A stretch of DNA of 64,000 nt from Dehalococcoidia bacterium (GCA_028279505.1 JANQNP010000018.1:1-64000); one strand, 5' to 3'. Counted from the first letter of the stretch, positions 55,007-63,763 are shown. Numbers and translations: made by a program. The notes: generated by a model from the letters alone, not told the origin.

Positions 55007-56203
55007 CTAGCCGCGGGGGAGGCCGAGGCCGCGGGTGGCGATGATGTTGCGCTGGATCTCGGAGGAGCCACCCTCGATGGTGTTGGCCATCGAGCGGAGG
55101 TAGCGGTACGAGGCCTGGTCGGTCTCGCCGGGCTTCTCGTCCGGATCGTAGAGGTAGCCGTAGAGGCCGTAGACCTTCATGTGCAGGCGCGAGATGCGCT
55201 GGTTCATCTCGGAACCGAACATCTTGGCCATCGATGCCTCGTAGTTCGGCATCAGGTTGGCGGCCTGCATCGACATGAGGTGGTACGAGAAGAGGAGCGA
55301 CACCTCGGCGTCGATCGTGCGGTCGGCGAACCCGAGGCGCACCTCGCTCTTGTCGAGCTGGGACTGCTCCGCCGGGAGGGCCTTCGCGCGCTCGAGGAGC
55401 TCGCGCAGGCTCTTGTGCGTACCGATCGAGGTGCCAATGCCGCTCCGCTCGAAGTCGGTGAGAGTCATCCCGACGTACCAGCCGCGGTTCTCCTCGCCGA
55501 CGCGGTTGGAGACGGGGACGCGCACGTCCTCAAAAAAGACTTCGTTGAAGTCGGAGTGGCCGGTCATTTGAGTGAGCGGCTGAACAGACACGCCCGGGTC
55601 GGTCATCGGGAACATGAGGAAGGAGATGCCGCGGTGCTTCGGCGCGTCCGGGTCGGTGCGCGCGAGCATGTACATCCAGTCGGCGTGGTGAGCGCCCGAG
55701 GTCCAGATCTTCTGGCCGTTGACGATGTACTCATCGCCGTCGCGGACCGCGCGCGTCTGCAAGGACGCGAGGTCGGATCCGGAACCGGGCTCGGACCAGC
55801 CCTGACACCAGGCGATCTCGCCGTTCATGATCTTGGGGAGGTGCTCGGCCTTCTGCTCGTCGCTGCCGTGCACGAGGAGCGTGGGGCCGATCATCATCGT
55901 GCCGAAGCCGCCGACGTTGCTGACGCCGGCCTTGGAGAACTCCTCGTTGAGGACCGCCTGCTCACGTGAGGTGAGGCCGGCGCCGCCGGCCTCCTTCGGC
56001 CAGTGCGGGGCGATCCAGTGCTTCGCGGCGAGGGCATCGCGCCAGCCCTCGTAGTCGGCGAGCTTGTCCTTGTCGACGGATTTCGGGCCGAACCCGGCGC
56101 CCGGGTTCTTGCCGTCGGCGCGGAACTGCTTCGTCTCTTCGAGGAACGCCTGGACCTCGGCCCGGAACTCCGCTTCGGCTGGTGAGTCGTTGAAATCGAC
56201 CAT
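55007..56203 (-). CDS. Acyl-CoA dehydrogenase, copy 2
   Basis: A 398-aa acyl-CoA dehydrogenase. WCQGWSEPGSGSDLASLQTR, VNGQKIWTSGAHHADWMYML and GGSSEIQRNIIATRGLGLPRG are clear. The N-terminus (FNDSPAEAEFRAEVQAFLEE) is as in copy 1, and the similarity extends through the whole protein, so the two arose by tandem duplication. The paired genes, with crotonase and VOC enzymes elsewhere in the window, suggest use of diverse acyl or ring-derived CoA substrates. No electron-transfer flavoprotein gene is nearby. Confidence 0.92.
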   Translation of the reverse strand: MVDFNDSPAEAEFRAEVQAFLEETKQFRADGKNPGAGFGPKSVDKDKLADYEGWRDALAAKHWIAPHWPKEAGGAGLTSREQAVLNEEFSKAGVSNVGGFGTMMIGPTLLVHGSDEQKAEHLPKIMNGEIAWCQGWSEPGSGSDLASLQTRAVRDGDEYIVNGQKIWTSGAHHADWMYMLARTDPDAPKHRGISFLMFPMTDPGVSVQPLTQMTGHSDFNEVFFEDVRVPVSNRVGEENRGWYVGMTLTDFERSGIGTSIGTHKSLRELLERAKALPAEQSQLDKSEVRLGFADRTIDAEVSLLFSYHLMSMQAANLMPNYEASMAKMFGSEMNQRISRLHMKVYGLYGYLYDPDEKPGETDQASYRYLRSMANTIEGGSSEIQRNIIATRGLGLPRG

Positions 56204-56335
56204 CTCGGTCCCCTTGGATCTATTAGTTATCCCGCCAATGGTACCGCGCGGATGAGCAGGGACTGGCCGGTAGCGGACGGCTTCGGACGGCCCTGCGACC
56301 CGTGACAGGTGTGGTCGGCGGGTGTAGACCGCGGG

Positions 56336-57265
56336 TCAGTCGCCGGCGACCGCTGCCGCCTCGCGCCATGCGGAGGGGGTCTGCCCAACCGTCCGCTTGA
56401 ACGCCCGACTGAACGCGGCCTCGGAGCCGTAGCCGACCTGCGCCGCCACCTCGGCGTGCGTCGCGCCGGAGCGCAGCGCATCGCGCGCGAGGGCCATCCG
56501 CCAGCGTGCGAGGTAGGCGGAGGGCGTCTCTCCGAGGACCTGGGAGAACCGCTCGTAGAACACCGAGCGCGACATGCCCGCGGTCCGCGCGAGCTCGTCG
56601 GCCGTCCAGGCCCGCTCCGGCGCGCGGTGCAGGCTATCGAGGGCGCGCGCGACTGCGGGGTCAGTCAGACCGGCCGGCCAGCCGGGGAACCGCGGCTGCT
56701 CCTGCTCGATCCAGGCGCGCAGCACCTGGATCAGCAACACATCCGCGAGGCGCGACAAGAGCAGCGGCCCGCCGGGGCGCTCGGTCGCGATCTCGTCCGC
56801 GAGCAACCGGAGCGTGCCGTCGAGCCATGTCGCCGTCGGGCCGTCACCGGTGCGCACGTGGAGCAGCGACGGCAACGGTTCGAGGAGCGCCTCCCGCCCC
56901 TCCGGCGCCAGGTCAAAGGTGCCGCACAGGATCGAGGTGGTGGCACCCTCGCCGCCGTGGCGCAGGCAGGGGAGGCCGTCGTCGCCGCCCTCCCTCGGGA
57001 GCGTCGCGATGTCGATCGGGTGCGCGTCCGGGGTGCCGGTCATCACGTGCGGGTCGCCGTGCGGCAGCAGGACGAGGTCGCCGCCGCGGTACGGGACGGG
57101 CTGCTCGCCCTCGACAGCTACCCAGCCCGAACCGCGAACGATGACGTGGAAGAGCGCGCTCGACTGTTGGTCAGCCCGCACGGCCCACGGTTCGGTGAGC
57201 TCGGCGCGGCAGAACAGGCTGCCCTGCACCCGGGCCAGCGTGAGCATGCCGGTCAATGCGTCCAT
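56336..57265 (-). CDS. AraC-family transcriptional regulator with N-terminal cupin
   Basis: A 309-aa regulator. Residues 1-170 form an AraC-type cupin ligand domain (VRGSGWVAVEGEQPVPYRGG, GDLVLLPHGDPHVM). The C-terminal 100 residues form the double helix-turn-helix: LARTAGMSRSVFYERFSQVL and VAAQVGYGSEAAFSRAFKRT. ATG 57265 (MDALTGMLTL) is chosen over a TTG 21 nt upstream. Its target is unknown; the divergent neighbour is a small membrane protein and the downstream neighbour an acyl-CoA dehydrogenase. Confidence 0.9.
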   Translation of the reverse strand: MDALTGMLTLARVQGSLFCRAELTEPWAVRADQQSSALFHVIVRGSGWVAVEGEQPVPYRGGDLVLLPHGDPHVMTGTPDAHPIDIATLPREGGDDGLPCLRHGGEGATTSILCGTFDLAPEGREALLEPLPSLLHVRTGDGPTATWLDGTLRLLADEIATERPGGPLLLSRLADVLLIQVLRAWIEQEQPRFPGWPAGLTDPAVARALDSLHRAPERAWTADELARTAGMSRSVFYERFSQVLGETPSAYLARWRMALARDALRSGATHAEVAAQVGYGSEAAFSRAFKRTVGQTPSAWREAAAVAGD

Positions 57266-57405
57266 GCGAGCAGCATACCGAGTCAATCAATGTTGGCAGC
57301 CGCATTGGACGATCGGTCAAGAGAAACGCACGATCGCACATTCTCACGTCCGTCACCCCGGACTAGCGTCGAGTCGATTCACCGATCCGAACCGAGGAGT
57401 ATCTA

Positions 57406-57666
57406 ATGAGGCGCACGTGGATCGCGACGGTTCTGAACTTCTTCCTGCCGGGCACCGGCTACCTGGTGCTGCAGCAGAAGCGCGTGCTCGCACTGTTCTG
57501 GCTGGCGGGCGCGCTCGGCCTGACCGCCGTCGAGCTATCGCTCCAGTCCGATGGCTCCGACCTCTACTGGCCGATGTTCGCCGCCGTCTTCGTGATGAAC
57601 ATCGCGTTCGCCGCGGACGCGTACCTGGCGGGTCGCCGCCTGGCGGTCGAACCCGCGACCGGCTGA
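57406..57666 (+). CDS. Small membrane protein
   Basis: An 86-aa protein starting at ATG 57406 with GAGGAG upstream. It opens with RRTWIATVLNFFLPGTGYLV, the pattern of TM2-like small membrane proteins (N-terminal hydrophobic helix with a FLPGTG turn). A second hydrophobic segment (LYWPMFAAVFVMNIAFAADA) precedes a short polar tail. Function unknown. Confidence 0.7.
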   Translation: MRRTWIATVLNFFLPGTGYLVLQQKRVLALFWLAGALGLTAVELSLQSDGSDLYWPMFAAVFVMNIAFAADAYLAGRRLAVEPATG

Positions 57667-57795
57667 GGGCGCTCCACCGCCGGCTCCGGACATGCCGGTC
57701 CCTAGCATGCCTGTTGCTGGCATGCCGGTTGCTGGCGGCAATGGCGGTTCCGCGCGACCCTAAGCTCGCCACTATTCGCGAGGGGACGGGTCGCG

Positions 57796-58329
57796 ATGAG
57801 CGAGAGCACGGTGTCGCCGATCCTCGCGCTGCTGGCGATGCTCTCGGCGGCCGGCTCGGTCGCGCTGGCGTTGTCGATCACGGCGCCTGGCGCGTACAAC
57901 CTCCGCGCGTTCGTGATCCAGCGAGGGCATTGGCTCGCCTTCGCCGTCGCGGCCGGAGCGATGGCGGCATCGCTCTACTACTCCGAGCACGTCGGATTCA
58001 TCCCCTGCGAGTTCTGCTGGTACCAGCGGATCGCGATGTATCCGCTGGCCGCGATCCTGCTCGTCGCGGCGATCACGAGGGATGAACGAGCGATCCGCTA
58101 CGTGCTCCCGATCGCCGTGATCGGCCTCGGACTGGCGATCTACCACTACCAGTTGCAGCTCTTCCCGGATCAAGCGTCCGCCTGCTCGAGCGGTGTGCCG
58201 TGCAACGCGAAGTACGTCGAGGAGTTCGGGTTCGTCTCGATCCCGTTCATGGCGGGGAGCGGTTTCGTCGCGATCATCGCGCTGCACGTCGCCATGCTCC
58301 GCGCGCGAGCGATCGAGGCGGGCGCCTAG
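57796..58329 (+). CDS. dsbB: Disulfide bond formation protein B (DsbB-type)
   Basis: A 177-aa membrane protein with four to five hydrophobic helices. The redox pairs are visible: CEFCWYQR (first periplasmic loop) and the second pair in ACSSGVPCNAKYVEEFGF. DsbB reoxidises a DsbA-type thiol oxidase with quinone. The trait indicates disulfide formation outside the cytoplasmic membrane and an oxidising lifestyle. A DsbA partner is not in the window. It overlaps the convergent unknown gene by 4 nt. Confidence 0.9.
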   Translation: MSESTVSPILALLAMLSAAGSVALALSITAPGAYNLRAFVIQRGHWLAFAVAAGAMAASLYYSEHVGFIPCEFCWYQRIAMYPLAAILLVAAITRDERAIRYVLPIAVIGLGLAIYHYQLQLFPDQASACSSGVPCNAKYVEEFGFVSIPFMAGSGFVAIIALHVAMLRARAIEAGA

Positions 58330-59009
58330 CCCGGGCGTGTCCCGAGCGGCGTTCCCGCTGGCAGCACGACCCACTCGACCAGAGCCAGCTCCGCGGTCGC
58401 CCGACCGCTCTCGCCCTGGTCAGCGAGCACCCGCTGGAGATGGATCAACGGGTCCGCGATCGCGAATGCGGTTTCCGAGGTGGACGGCTCCGGTCCGGCG
58501 ATTCGTGCGGCCTCGAGCCCGGCGATCGACTCGGCGCCGATCAGCTCGCCCGTCGCGGCCGCCCCCAACGTGCGCGCCCTGATCTGGGCGAGCAGTTCGA
58601 TCGGCGCCTGAACCGGCTGCACAGTCGTCGATTCGCGTGTCGGGGCGCCGCGGTCGACCAGCAGAGTCTGGACATCGCCAGCGAACTCGATCTTGCGGAG
58701 CAGCTCGCCGCCGGCGTCCGACTCCTCCGACTGGGCGATCGGAACGTCCCCATCCAGCGCGACCCAGGTCTCGATTGTGCGAACGAACTCGAACCGGCCG
58801 TTCTCGGCCGGTACCGAGCGAGACTCGCTCCGGAGGTAGAGGACGCCGCCCGCTTCGAGCTCGGCCAGCGCCGAGGCGTAGCGCTCCTCGAACGCATCGG
58901 TGATCGCGGCGAGGTCATAGGTTCGAGGCGGCGCGTCACGGCCGAGGACCAGCGCGGCGACGAGCGCAACGGCAACCAGGCTCGTGACCCAGGCACCGAG
59001 GAACCGCAT
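58326..59009 (-). CDS. Membrane-anchored hypothetical protein
   Basis: A 227-aa protein with an N-terminal hydrophobic segment MRFLGAWVTSLVAVALVAAL that could be an uncleaved anchor or signal peptide without lipobox cysteine. It is followed by an extracytoplasmic soluble domain of mixed alpha/beta composition (YDLAAITDAFEERYASALAE, ETWVALDGDVPIAQSEES). No family was recognised. It converges with dsbB, overlapping by 4 nt. Confidence 0.6.
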   Translation of the reverse strand: MRFLGAWVTSLVAVALVAALVLGRDAPPRTYDLAAITDAFEERYASALAELEAGGVLYLRSESRSVPAENGRFEFVRTIETWVALDGDVPIAQSEESDAGGELLRKIEFAGDVQTLLVDRGAPTRESTTVQPVQAPIELLAQIRARTLGAAATGELIGAESIAGLEAARIAGPEPSTSETAFAIADPLIHLQRVLADQGESGRATAELALVEWVVLPAGTPLGTRPG

Positions 59010-59118
59010 CGTGCCGCCTCCTTGCTCGGCGATTCTACGTGAGGCAGCCGTCAGGCGGACTCGGCCATACTCCTCGGGGGCTCCGATCTCATCAGAGCGA
59101 TGCCGGAGGGAACTGCCG

Positions 59119-59562
59119 ATGTCCGACGACCACCCGATTCTCGATCAGGTCAATCTGGTGACCGGCGACGTCGCTGCCAGCGTCGAGTTCTATCGAGCGC
59201 TTGGCGTCGAGATCCCGGACACGCGCCCGGGCTGGAATGACCACCACCGGACGGCCAACTTCGGGGACGGTGAGGTGGTCGACTTCGACATCGACAGCGT
59301 GGCGTTCGCGGCGGAGTGGGGCACGGCCGATCTACCTCATGGGCCGCAGCTGGTGTTCCGGGTCGAGAGCCGCGACTCGGTCGACGCGCTCTACGCGAAG
59401 CTCACCGAGGCCGGGCACCGGGGGCTGCGCGCGCCATACGACGCGTTCTGGGGCGCGCGTTTCGCGATCGTCGAGGATCCGGGCGGCGTCGCGGTCGGGC
59501 TGATGAGCGAGCGCTCGGAGGCGCACCGCTCCCCGCCGCCGGACATCTCGACCTTCGGCTAG
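59119..59562 (+). CDS. VOC/glyoxalase-family protein
   Basis: A 147-aa single VOC domain. It begins SDDHPILDQVNLVTGDVAAS, with the first beta strand and helix EFYRALGVEIPD, and ends with RFAIVEDPGGVAVGLMS. ATG 59119 is preceded by GGAGGG at 8 nt. The pattern is that of glyoxalase/bleomycin-resistance-type proteins; the substrate is unknown. Confidence 0.82.
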   Translation: MSDDHPILDQVNLVTGDVAASVEFYRALGVEIPDTRPGWNDHHRTANFGDGEVVDFDIDSVAFAAEWGTADLPHGPQLVFRVESRDSVDALYAKLTEAGHRGLRAPYDAFWGARFAIVEDPGGVAVGLMSERSEAHRSPPPDISTFG

Positions 59563-59571
59563 CGGCTGCGT

Positions 59572-60087
59572 CTAGGTCCGCATCAGATTGAGATTGATGA
59601 GCCGAAAGGTCATCGCCTGCGGACTCACGTTGTACCTGCGCGCGAGCGAGTCGATCTGCTCTTCGTCCATAGGATCAAGCACGCCCGCAGCGAGGTCCTC
59701 ACGGAGCCAGTCCTCCGGCATGAGGAGTGCCGCCGCGAACGCGTTAGCCTCAATCTCAACCGTGCTCTCTCCGCGACTTGCAAGCTCGTTGCGATAGAGT
59801 TCATTGTCGACGGCATCTTGGTGCCCCAGAAGCCAGTGGCCCAACTCGTGACCGAGCGTGAACCGTTGCCGATGCGGTCCGTGGGTTGAGTTGACCGCGA
59901 TCAGAACCCCGTCGTCGTCTTGCCGCTGCATCAGCCCGGAGAGGTCTGACGCGAGTCGCCGAACCCTTACATCGGCACCAAGTATCTCAGCCACGCGCTC
60001 CACATCTACAGGAGGTTCCGAAACGCGGCAGCGCCGTAGGACTTCCTTAGCTCGCCGATCGACTAGAGATCTTCTAGCGCGGGCCAA
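59572..60087 (-). CDS. ImmA/IrrE-family zinc metallopeptidase
   Basis: A 171-aa metalloprotease. The zinc motif HELGHWLLGH is at about residues 79-88, and a downstream Glu in VEIEANAFAAALLMP is the third ligand. ImmA/IrrE proteases cleave XRE-type repressors in mobile elements and stress responses. It starts 2 bp after the stop of the XRE-type gene, so repressor and peptidase are encoded as a unit. Confidence 0.9.
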   Translation of the reverse strand: MARARRSLVDRRAKEVLRRCRVSEPPVDVERVAEILGADVRVRRLASDLSGLMQRQDDDGVLIAVNSTHGPHRQRFTLGHELGHWLLGHQDAVDNELYRNELASRGESTVEIEANAFAAALLMPEDWLREDLAAGVLDPMDEEQIDSLARRYNVSPQAMTFRLINLNLMRT

Positions 60088-60089
60088 CG

Positions 60090-60428
60090 TTAGCTCCCCT
60101 TCTCAAAGACAGCTCGCACATCGCTGGGGTCCATGTATCTCTCGATGCGCGAACTCGGCGTGAAGTCGGGCGAGGGGTCATCAGGCAGAAGGGCGCGGGG
60201 ATCAACGCCCAGGACCGAAGCGATCTCGTAGAGCTTGTGCAAGGGAGGGTGTTGCCGACCTGCTTCGATATTGCTCACCGAGGTGCGACTCAGCTCGACT
60301 TGGCTCGCGAGTGCAACCTGAGTGATTCCAGCGACGGATCGATGGTGTGCGATGGCACGCCCGACGGCTTCATACAGCTGTTCGCGGCCCACTTCGATCC
60401 CAGCTACCCCGTCCACGAAGATTGACAC
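60090..60428 (-). CDS. XRE-family transcriptional regulator
   Basis: A 112-aa regulator from GTG 60428, chosen for an AGGA at 6 nt; ATG 60461 is possible but abuts the palindromic operator. The helix-turn-helix is AIAHHRSVAGITQVALASQV followed by ELSRTSVSNIEAGRQHPPLH. The C-terminal tail (PSSRIERYMDPSDVRAVFE) is a likely peptidase target. It is the upstream partner of the ImmA/IrrE peptidase and divergent from DUF2188. Confidence 0.85.
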   Translation of the reverse strand: MSIFVDGVAGIEVGREQLYEAVGRAIAHHRSVAGITQVALASQVELSRTSVSNIEAGRQHPPLHKLYEIASVLGVDPRALLPDDPSPDFTPSSRIERYMDPSDVRAVFEKGS

Positions 60429-60461
60429 CCTCAGTCCTGTGTGTCCAGTCTGGCAAACCAT

Positions 60462-60476
60462 GTTTACCTAGTAAAC
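60462..60476. promoter_or_regulatory. Predicted operator of the XRE regulator
   Basis: Perfect inverted repeat GTTTAC-CTA-GTAAAC in an AT-richer stretch between the divergent XRE and DUF2188 genes. Position and symmetry suit binding by the adjacent regulator, which would control both directions. Confidence 0.6.
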
Positions 60477-60555
60477 TTAATCCTTGTTTTCATTGCTTGA
60501 CGCACCGGCAGACGGCGAGTAGCCTCGCGCGAAACGGCGAAGAAGGGACTCCAGA

Positions 60556-60798
60556 GTGCCGAGGAACGACCGCTACGTAGTGCGCAACCCCAACGGCGGA
60601 TGGGACGTCCGCGGGCCCAACGCGGATCGAGCAAGCTCGCACCACGCCACTCAACAGGACGCGATCGATCGTGGCCGAGAGATCGTTCGGAACCTTGGTG
60701 GCGGCGAACTCCGCATCCAGGGACGGGATGGGCGGTGGCGCGACTCCGACACCATTCCGCACGGGAACGACCCTGCACCTCCCTTTGATACGCGTTAG
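60556..60798 (+). CDS. DUF2188-type small protein
   Basis: An 80-aa basic protein starting at GTG 60556. It begins PRNDRYVVRNPNGGWDVRGP and contains the conserved block ATQQDAIDRGREIVRN and IQGRDGRWRDSDT, typical of DUF2188. The family is short and widespread on variable genome parts; the function is unknown. It is followed after 8 bp by the SinR/Cas2-like gene, so they probably form a unit. Confidence 0.82.
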   Translation: MPRNDRYVVRNPNGGWDVRGPNADRASSHHATQQDAIDRGREIVRNLGGGELRIQGRDGRWRDSDTIPHGNDPAPPFDTR

Positions 60799-60806
60799 GA
60801 GCGCCG

Positions 60807-61082
60807 ATGACGTTGTTCATGATCGGATACGACCTCAATCGGCCCGGGCAGGAGTACGGCGACCTCTACGAGACAATCAAGAAGCAATCCAATGGCGCCT
60901 GGTGGCATCATTTGGACTCGACTTGGATCGTGGAGTCTGAGCAGAGCGCCGTGGCTATCCGAGACGCGATTCAGGCGGTAACCGATAGCAACGACAAGAT
61001 CCTCGTTGCCAAGATCGGGGCGCCCGGAGCCTGGTCGGGCTTCAGCAGCGAGGGTTCAGACTGGCTGATTCAGCACCTCTGA
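60807..61082 (+). CDS. SinR/Cas2-like small protein
   Basis: A 91-aa protein with a ferredoxin-like pattern. FMIGYDLNRPGQEYGDLYET forms the first strand and helix, GAWWHHLDSTWIVES follows, and then NDKILVAKIGAPGAW. This is the form of small Cas2-related proteins annotated as 'SinR family' in many bacteria, in which the YDLN aspartate resembles that of Cas2 endonucleases. No CRISPR array or other cas gene is in the window. It follows DUF2188. Confidence 0.75.
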   Translation: MTLFMIGYDLNRPGQEYGDLYETIKKQSNGAWWHHLDSTWIVESEQSAVAIRDAIQAVTDSNDKILVAKIGAPGAWSGFSSEGSDWLIQHL

Positions 61083-61088
61083 GGGTGG

Positions 61089-62276
61089 CTAGCGCCTCGC
61101 CACCGCGGTGTGGTCCCAGGGCGTGATCCACTCGTCGCGGATCTCGAGGCCCCAACCCGGGGCCTCTGACGGGGTCACCGCGCCACCCTCGGGGACGGGG
61201 ACGCCGGGGAGCGGGGCGACTTCATCGAGCGGGACGCCGGGGTCGGAGCCGAGCCAGAACTCAGCGATCGGCGCCTCCGGCATGGCGATGCTGAAGTGCT
61301 GGCCCCAGGGCGTGTTGGCGCCGAAGTGGGGCACGACCTGGAGCCCCGCGGCCTCGGCGATGGTGTAGATCTTCAGCGCCTCGGTCAGGCCGCCGCACCA
61401 CTTCATGTCGGGTTGCAGCACGTCGACCGCACGATGCTCGACGAGCTGGCGGTGGGCGTGACGGCCGTGGTGATGCTCACCGGTGGCGAGTGGCATGTAC
61501 GGGACCCGCTCCCGCAACGCGATCTGCCCTTCGAGGTCCCAGGGCGGCAGCGGCTCCTCGAGCCAGCGGAGGTCGAACTGGCGGAGGCGTTCGGCGAGCC
61601 GGACCGTGAAGTCGACGTTGAAGCCCATCACCGGGTTGAAGGCGAGCTCAGCGGTGTCGCCGACGGTCTTACGGGCGGCACCGAGCTTCTCCTCGAGGGC
61701 AGCGATGCCCTCGAGTCCCTGGTCGTAGTGGATCGGGTTGCTGACCTTGAACGCCTCGAAGCCGAGCTCGAGCGACCAGTCGAGATCGTCCGAGGTGGCG
61801 TAGCACTTCACCGCGTCGCGGACCGGGCCGCCGATCAGGCGATAGACCGGCTGGTCGAGCAGCTTGCCCTTGAGGTCCCAGAGCGCGAGGTCGACGCCCG
61901 ACTGCGCGACCGCGGCGTGCCCGGTCGCGCCGACCGGCTGCGACGCGCGCCACATCAGATCGTTATGTAGCTCCGTCGCGAGCGCATCGCGGCCCTCGAG
62001 GAGCGGCGCGAAGACGTAGTCGACGATCGCGGCGACGGGCTCGCCGAAGGAGCAGATGCCGAGGCCAGTCGTGCCGTCCTCGGCGGTCGCCTGCACCCAG
62101 ACGTCGACCTGGGTCTTCGAGCCCGGCATCTGCCCGAACTCGCGCGAGAATTCGGGGTACTTGTTGATCGGCAACGCCCGCGGCGCGAGGGTGTTCCAGC
62201 CCTCGCGCCAGCGCTCGGTCGTGGGCGGCTCGCGCGGGATCGCGACCGAGACCGCGCGGATCTGCTTGAGCTTCAT
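61089..62276 (-). CDS. Enolase-superfamily dehydratase (L-rhamnonate dehydratase-like)
   Basis: A 395-aa mandelate racemase/muconate lactonising-fold enzyme. The capping domain at the N-terminus (MKLKQIRAVSVAIPREPPTT) is followed by a TIM barrel. FKVSNPIHYDQG, FNPVMGFNVDF, WLEEPLPPWDLEG, LATGEHHHGRHA and VVPHFGANTPWGQHF hold the usual metal ligands and general base positions. The dehydratase of L-rhamnonate or another sugar acid is the likely role. It converges with the SinR-like gene with 6 bp between stops. Confidence 0.85.
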   Translation of the reverse strand: MKLKQIRAVSVAIPREPPTTERWREGWNTLAPRALPINKYPEFSREFGQMPGSKTQVDVWVQATAEDGTTGLGICSFGEPVAAIVDYVFAPLLEGRDALATELHNDLMWRASQPVGATGHAAVAQSGVDLALWDLKGKLLDQPVYRLIGGPVRDAVKCYATSDDLDWSLELGFEAFKVSNPIHYDQGLEGIAALEEKLGAARKTVGDTAELAFNPVMGFNVDFTVRLAERLRQFDLRWLEEPLPPWDLEGQIALRERVPYMPLATGEHHHGRHAHRQLVEHRAVDVLQPDMKWCGGLTEALKIYTIAEAAGLQVVPHFGANTPWGQHFSIAMPEAPIAEFWLGSDPGVPLDEVAPLPGVPVPEGGAVTPSEAPGWGLEIRDEWITPWDHTAVARR

Positions 62277-62294
62277 CGCGTCGCCCCGGACCGA

Positions 62295-62951
62295 TCAGGG
62301 CAGCGGTGCGTAGAAGAACCCCTCCACCTCGCTCCGCCCGCTGGGGCACTCGCCCTCGGCGCCGCTCCATCCCCAGCGCTCCGTCCCACGGAACGCGCCA
62401 TCCTCGAAGGTCAGGGTGAACTCGGCGACGGTCGTGCCACCGTCTTCCTCACGTTCGCCGTTGATGATGAACTCGTTGCGGTCCCAGCCGCCGCGCCACG
62501 GGATCCCCGCCTCGCCCTCGAGGCCAGTGACCGCATAGGTCCCGTCCGGCTGGCGTCGGATCGTGACGTTCTCGATCCCGGGCGGCTCGTCCTCCTCGCC
62601 GGCGCAGACGCCGGAGGTCTCCGTCACATCGACGATGAACTCCCAGACGCCCTCGATGTCTGGTGGCCCGTCGGAGGCGGCGGCGTCGCCGGATGGCTGG
62701 GTGGCCGCAGCGGCCGGCGTCGCCGTCGAGCCGCCGGGGGCCGCGGTTGACTCAGCGGTCGGTGCTTGCACTCTGCCATCCGGGTCGTCCGCGTCGTCGT
62801 CGCCCCCGACGCTGAGCAGCAGGGCGAGCACGACGACGAGCACCCCGCCACCACCGGCCACCCACCACCACCAGGCGATCGGTCGCCGGCGACGTTTGCG
62901 CTCTTCCTCGTCCTCCGAACCCGGTGCCGGTGTTCCGCCCTCGTTCGCCAT
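62295..62951 (-). CDS. Single-pass membrane protein with extracytoplasmic domain
   Basis: A 218-aa protein starting at ATG 62951 with GAGGAGG upstream. A charged N-terminus (SEDEEERKRRRRPIAWWWWV) precedes one hydrophobic segment (AGGGGVLVVVLALLLSVGG), then a Thr/Ala/Pro linker to about residue 95. The C-terminal domain (IEGVWEFIVDVTETSGVC, GGTTVAEFTLTFEDGAF) is beta-rich with two cysteines, perhaps a lipocalin-like fold. No family recognised. Confidence 0.65.
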   Translation of the reverse strand: MANEGGTPAPGSEDEEERKRRRRPIAWWWWVAGGGGVLVVVLALLLSVGGDDDADDPDGRVQAPTAESTAAPGGSTATPAAAATQPSGDAAASDGPPDIEGVWEFIVDVTETSGVCAGEEDEPPGIENVTIRRQPDGTYAVTGLEGEAGIPWRGGWDRNEFIINGEREEDGGTTVAEFTLTFEDGAFRGTERWGWSGAEGECPSGRSEVEGFFYAPLP

Positions 62952-63100
62952 CGCAGCCTCCTCGCGCAGGCACGATAACGCGGGGCGGGAATCAGCGGCG
63001 ATTTCGTGACACCTCGGGAACGTCGACGGGGCGCTACGAGCGTTATGATGCGCGGAGGTCGCCTCTGTCAGCGGACAGGGCGGCCGGAGAGAGGGACCGC

Positions 63101-63763
63101 ATGCCGAACCCAAACAGCAAGACGACCGGCGACTTCGAGATTCGCGGGATCAACCATCTGGCGCTCGTCTGCAAGGACATGGCGCGAACGGTGGACTTCT
63201 ACACGAATGTGCTCGGCTTCCCGCTGATCAAGACGCTCGACCTGCCGAACGGGATGGGCCAGCACTTCTTCTTCGACATTGGGAACGGCGACAGCCTCGC
63301 CTTCTTCTGGTTCCCGGGCGCGCCGGACGCGGTCCCGGGCGTCTCCTCCCCTGACACGGGCGCCTTCTTCGATCCGCAATCCGAGCTGACAACGGCGCAC
63401 GGTTCGATGAACCACGTGGCGTTCGACGTCGCTCCGGAGCAGATGGAGGCGTACCGCGAGCGGCTCGAGGAGAAGGGGGTCCGCGTCACGCCGATCATGA
63501 ACCACGACGCATCGCCCTCGCAGGTCAGCATGGCGCTGACGGAGTCGACGTTCGTGCGCTCGATCTACTTCTTCGACCCGGACGGCATCTGCCTGGAGTT
63601 CGCGGCGTGGACGAAGGTGTTCGGCCCCGAGGACGTCGAGCACACGCCGGCGACCGAGCACGACCGTGAGCGCTACCTCGAGGCCCAACGCGAGGGCGCG
63701 GCGCGCCGGCGCGCCGACAAAGAGGCGCGCGTCCGCGAGCCCGCCGAGGTCTCGGGCGACTAG
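63101..63763 (+). CDS. VOC-family dioxygenase-like protein
   Basis: A 220-aa vicinal-oxygen-chelate protein with two half-domains: FEIRGINHLALVCKDMARTV with DFYTNVLGFPLIK, and a second MNHVAFDVAPEQMEAYRE with FFDPDGICLEFAAW. Metal ligands are likely the His in INHL, the His in MNHV and the Glu in CLEF, as in ring-cleaving extradiol-type VOC enzymes. GGAGAGAGGG lies upstream of ATG 63101. The C-terminal 40 residues are charged and helical. It may act on aromatic or related substrates. Confidence 0.87.
   Translation: MPNPNSKTTGDFEIRGINHLALVCKDMARTVDFYTNVLGFPLIKTLDLPNGMGQHFFFDIGNGDSLAFFWFPGAPDAVPGVSSPDTGAFFDPQSELTTAHGSMNHVAFDVAPEQMEAYRERLEEKGVRVTPIMNHDASPSQVSMALTESTFVRSIYFFDPDGICLEFAAWTKVFGPEDVEHTPATEHDRERYLEAQREGAARRRADKEARVREPAEVSGD

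Noticed and set aside
57690..57738. Short GCATGCC/GTTGCTGG repeats between the small membrane protein and dsbB
   Set aside because: Only two to three imperfect units of low complexity; no clear function or wider occurrence in the window.
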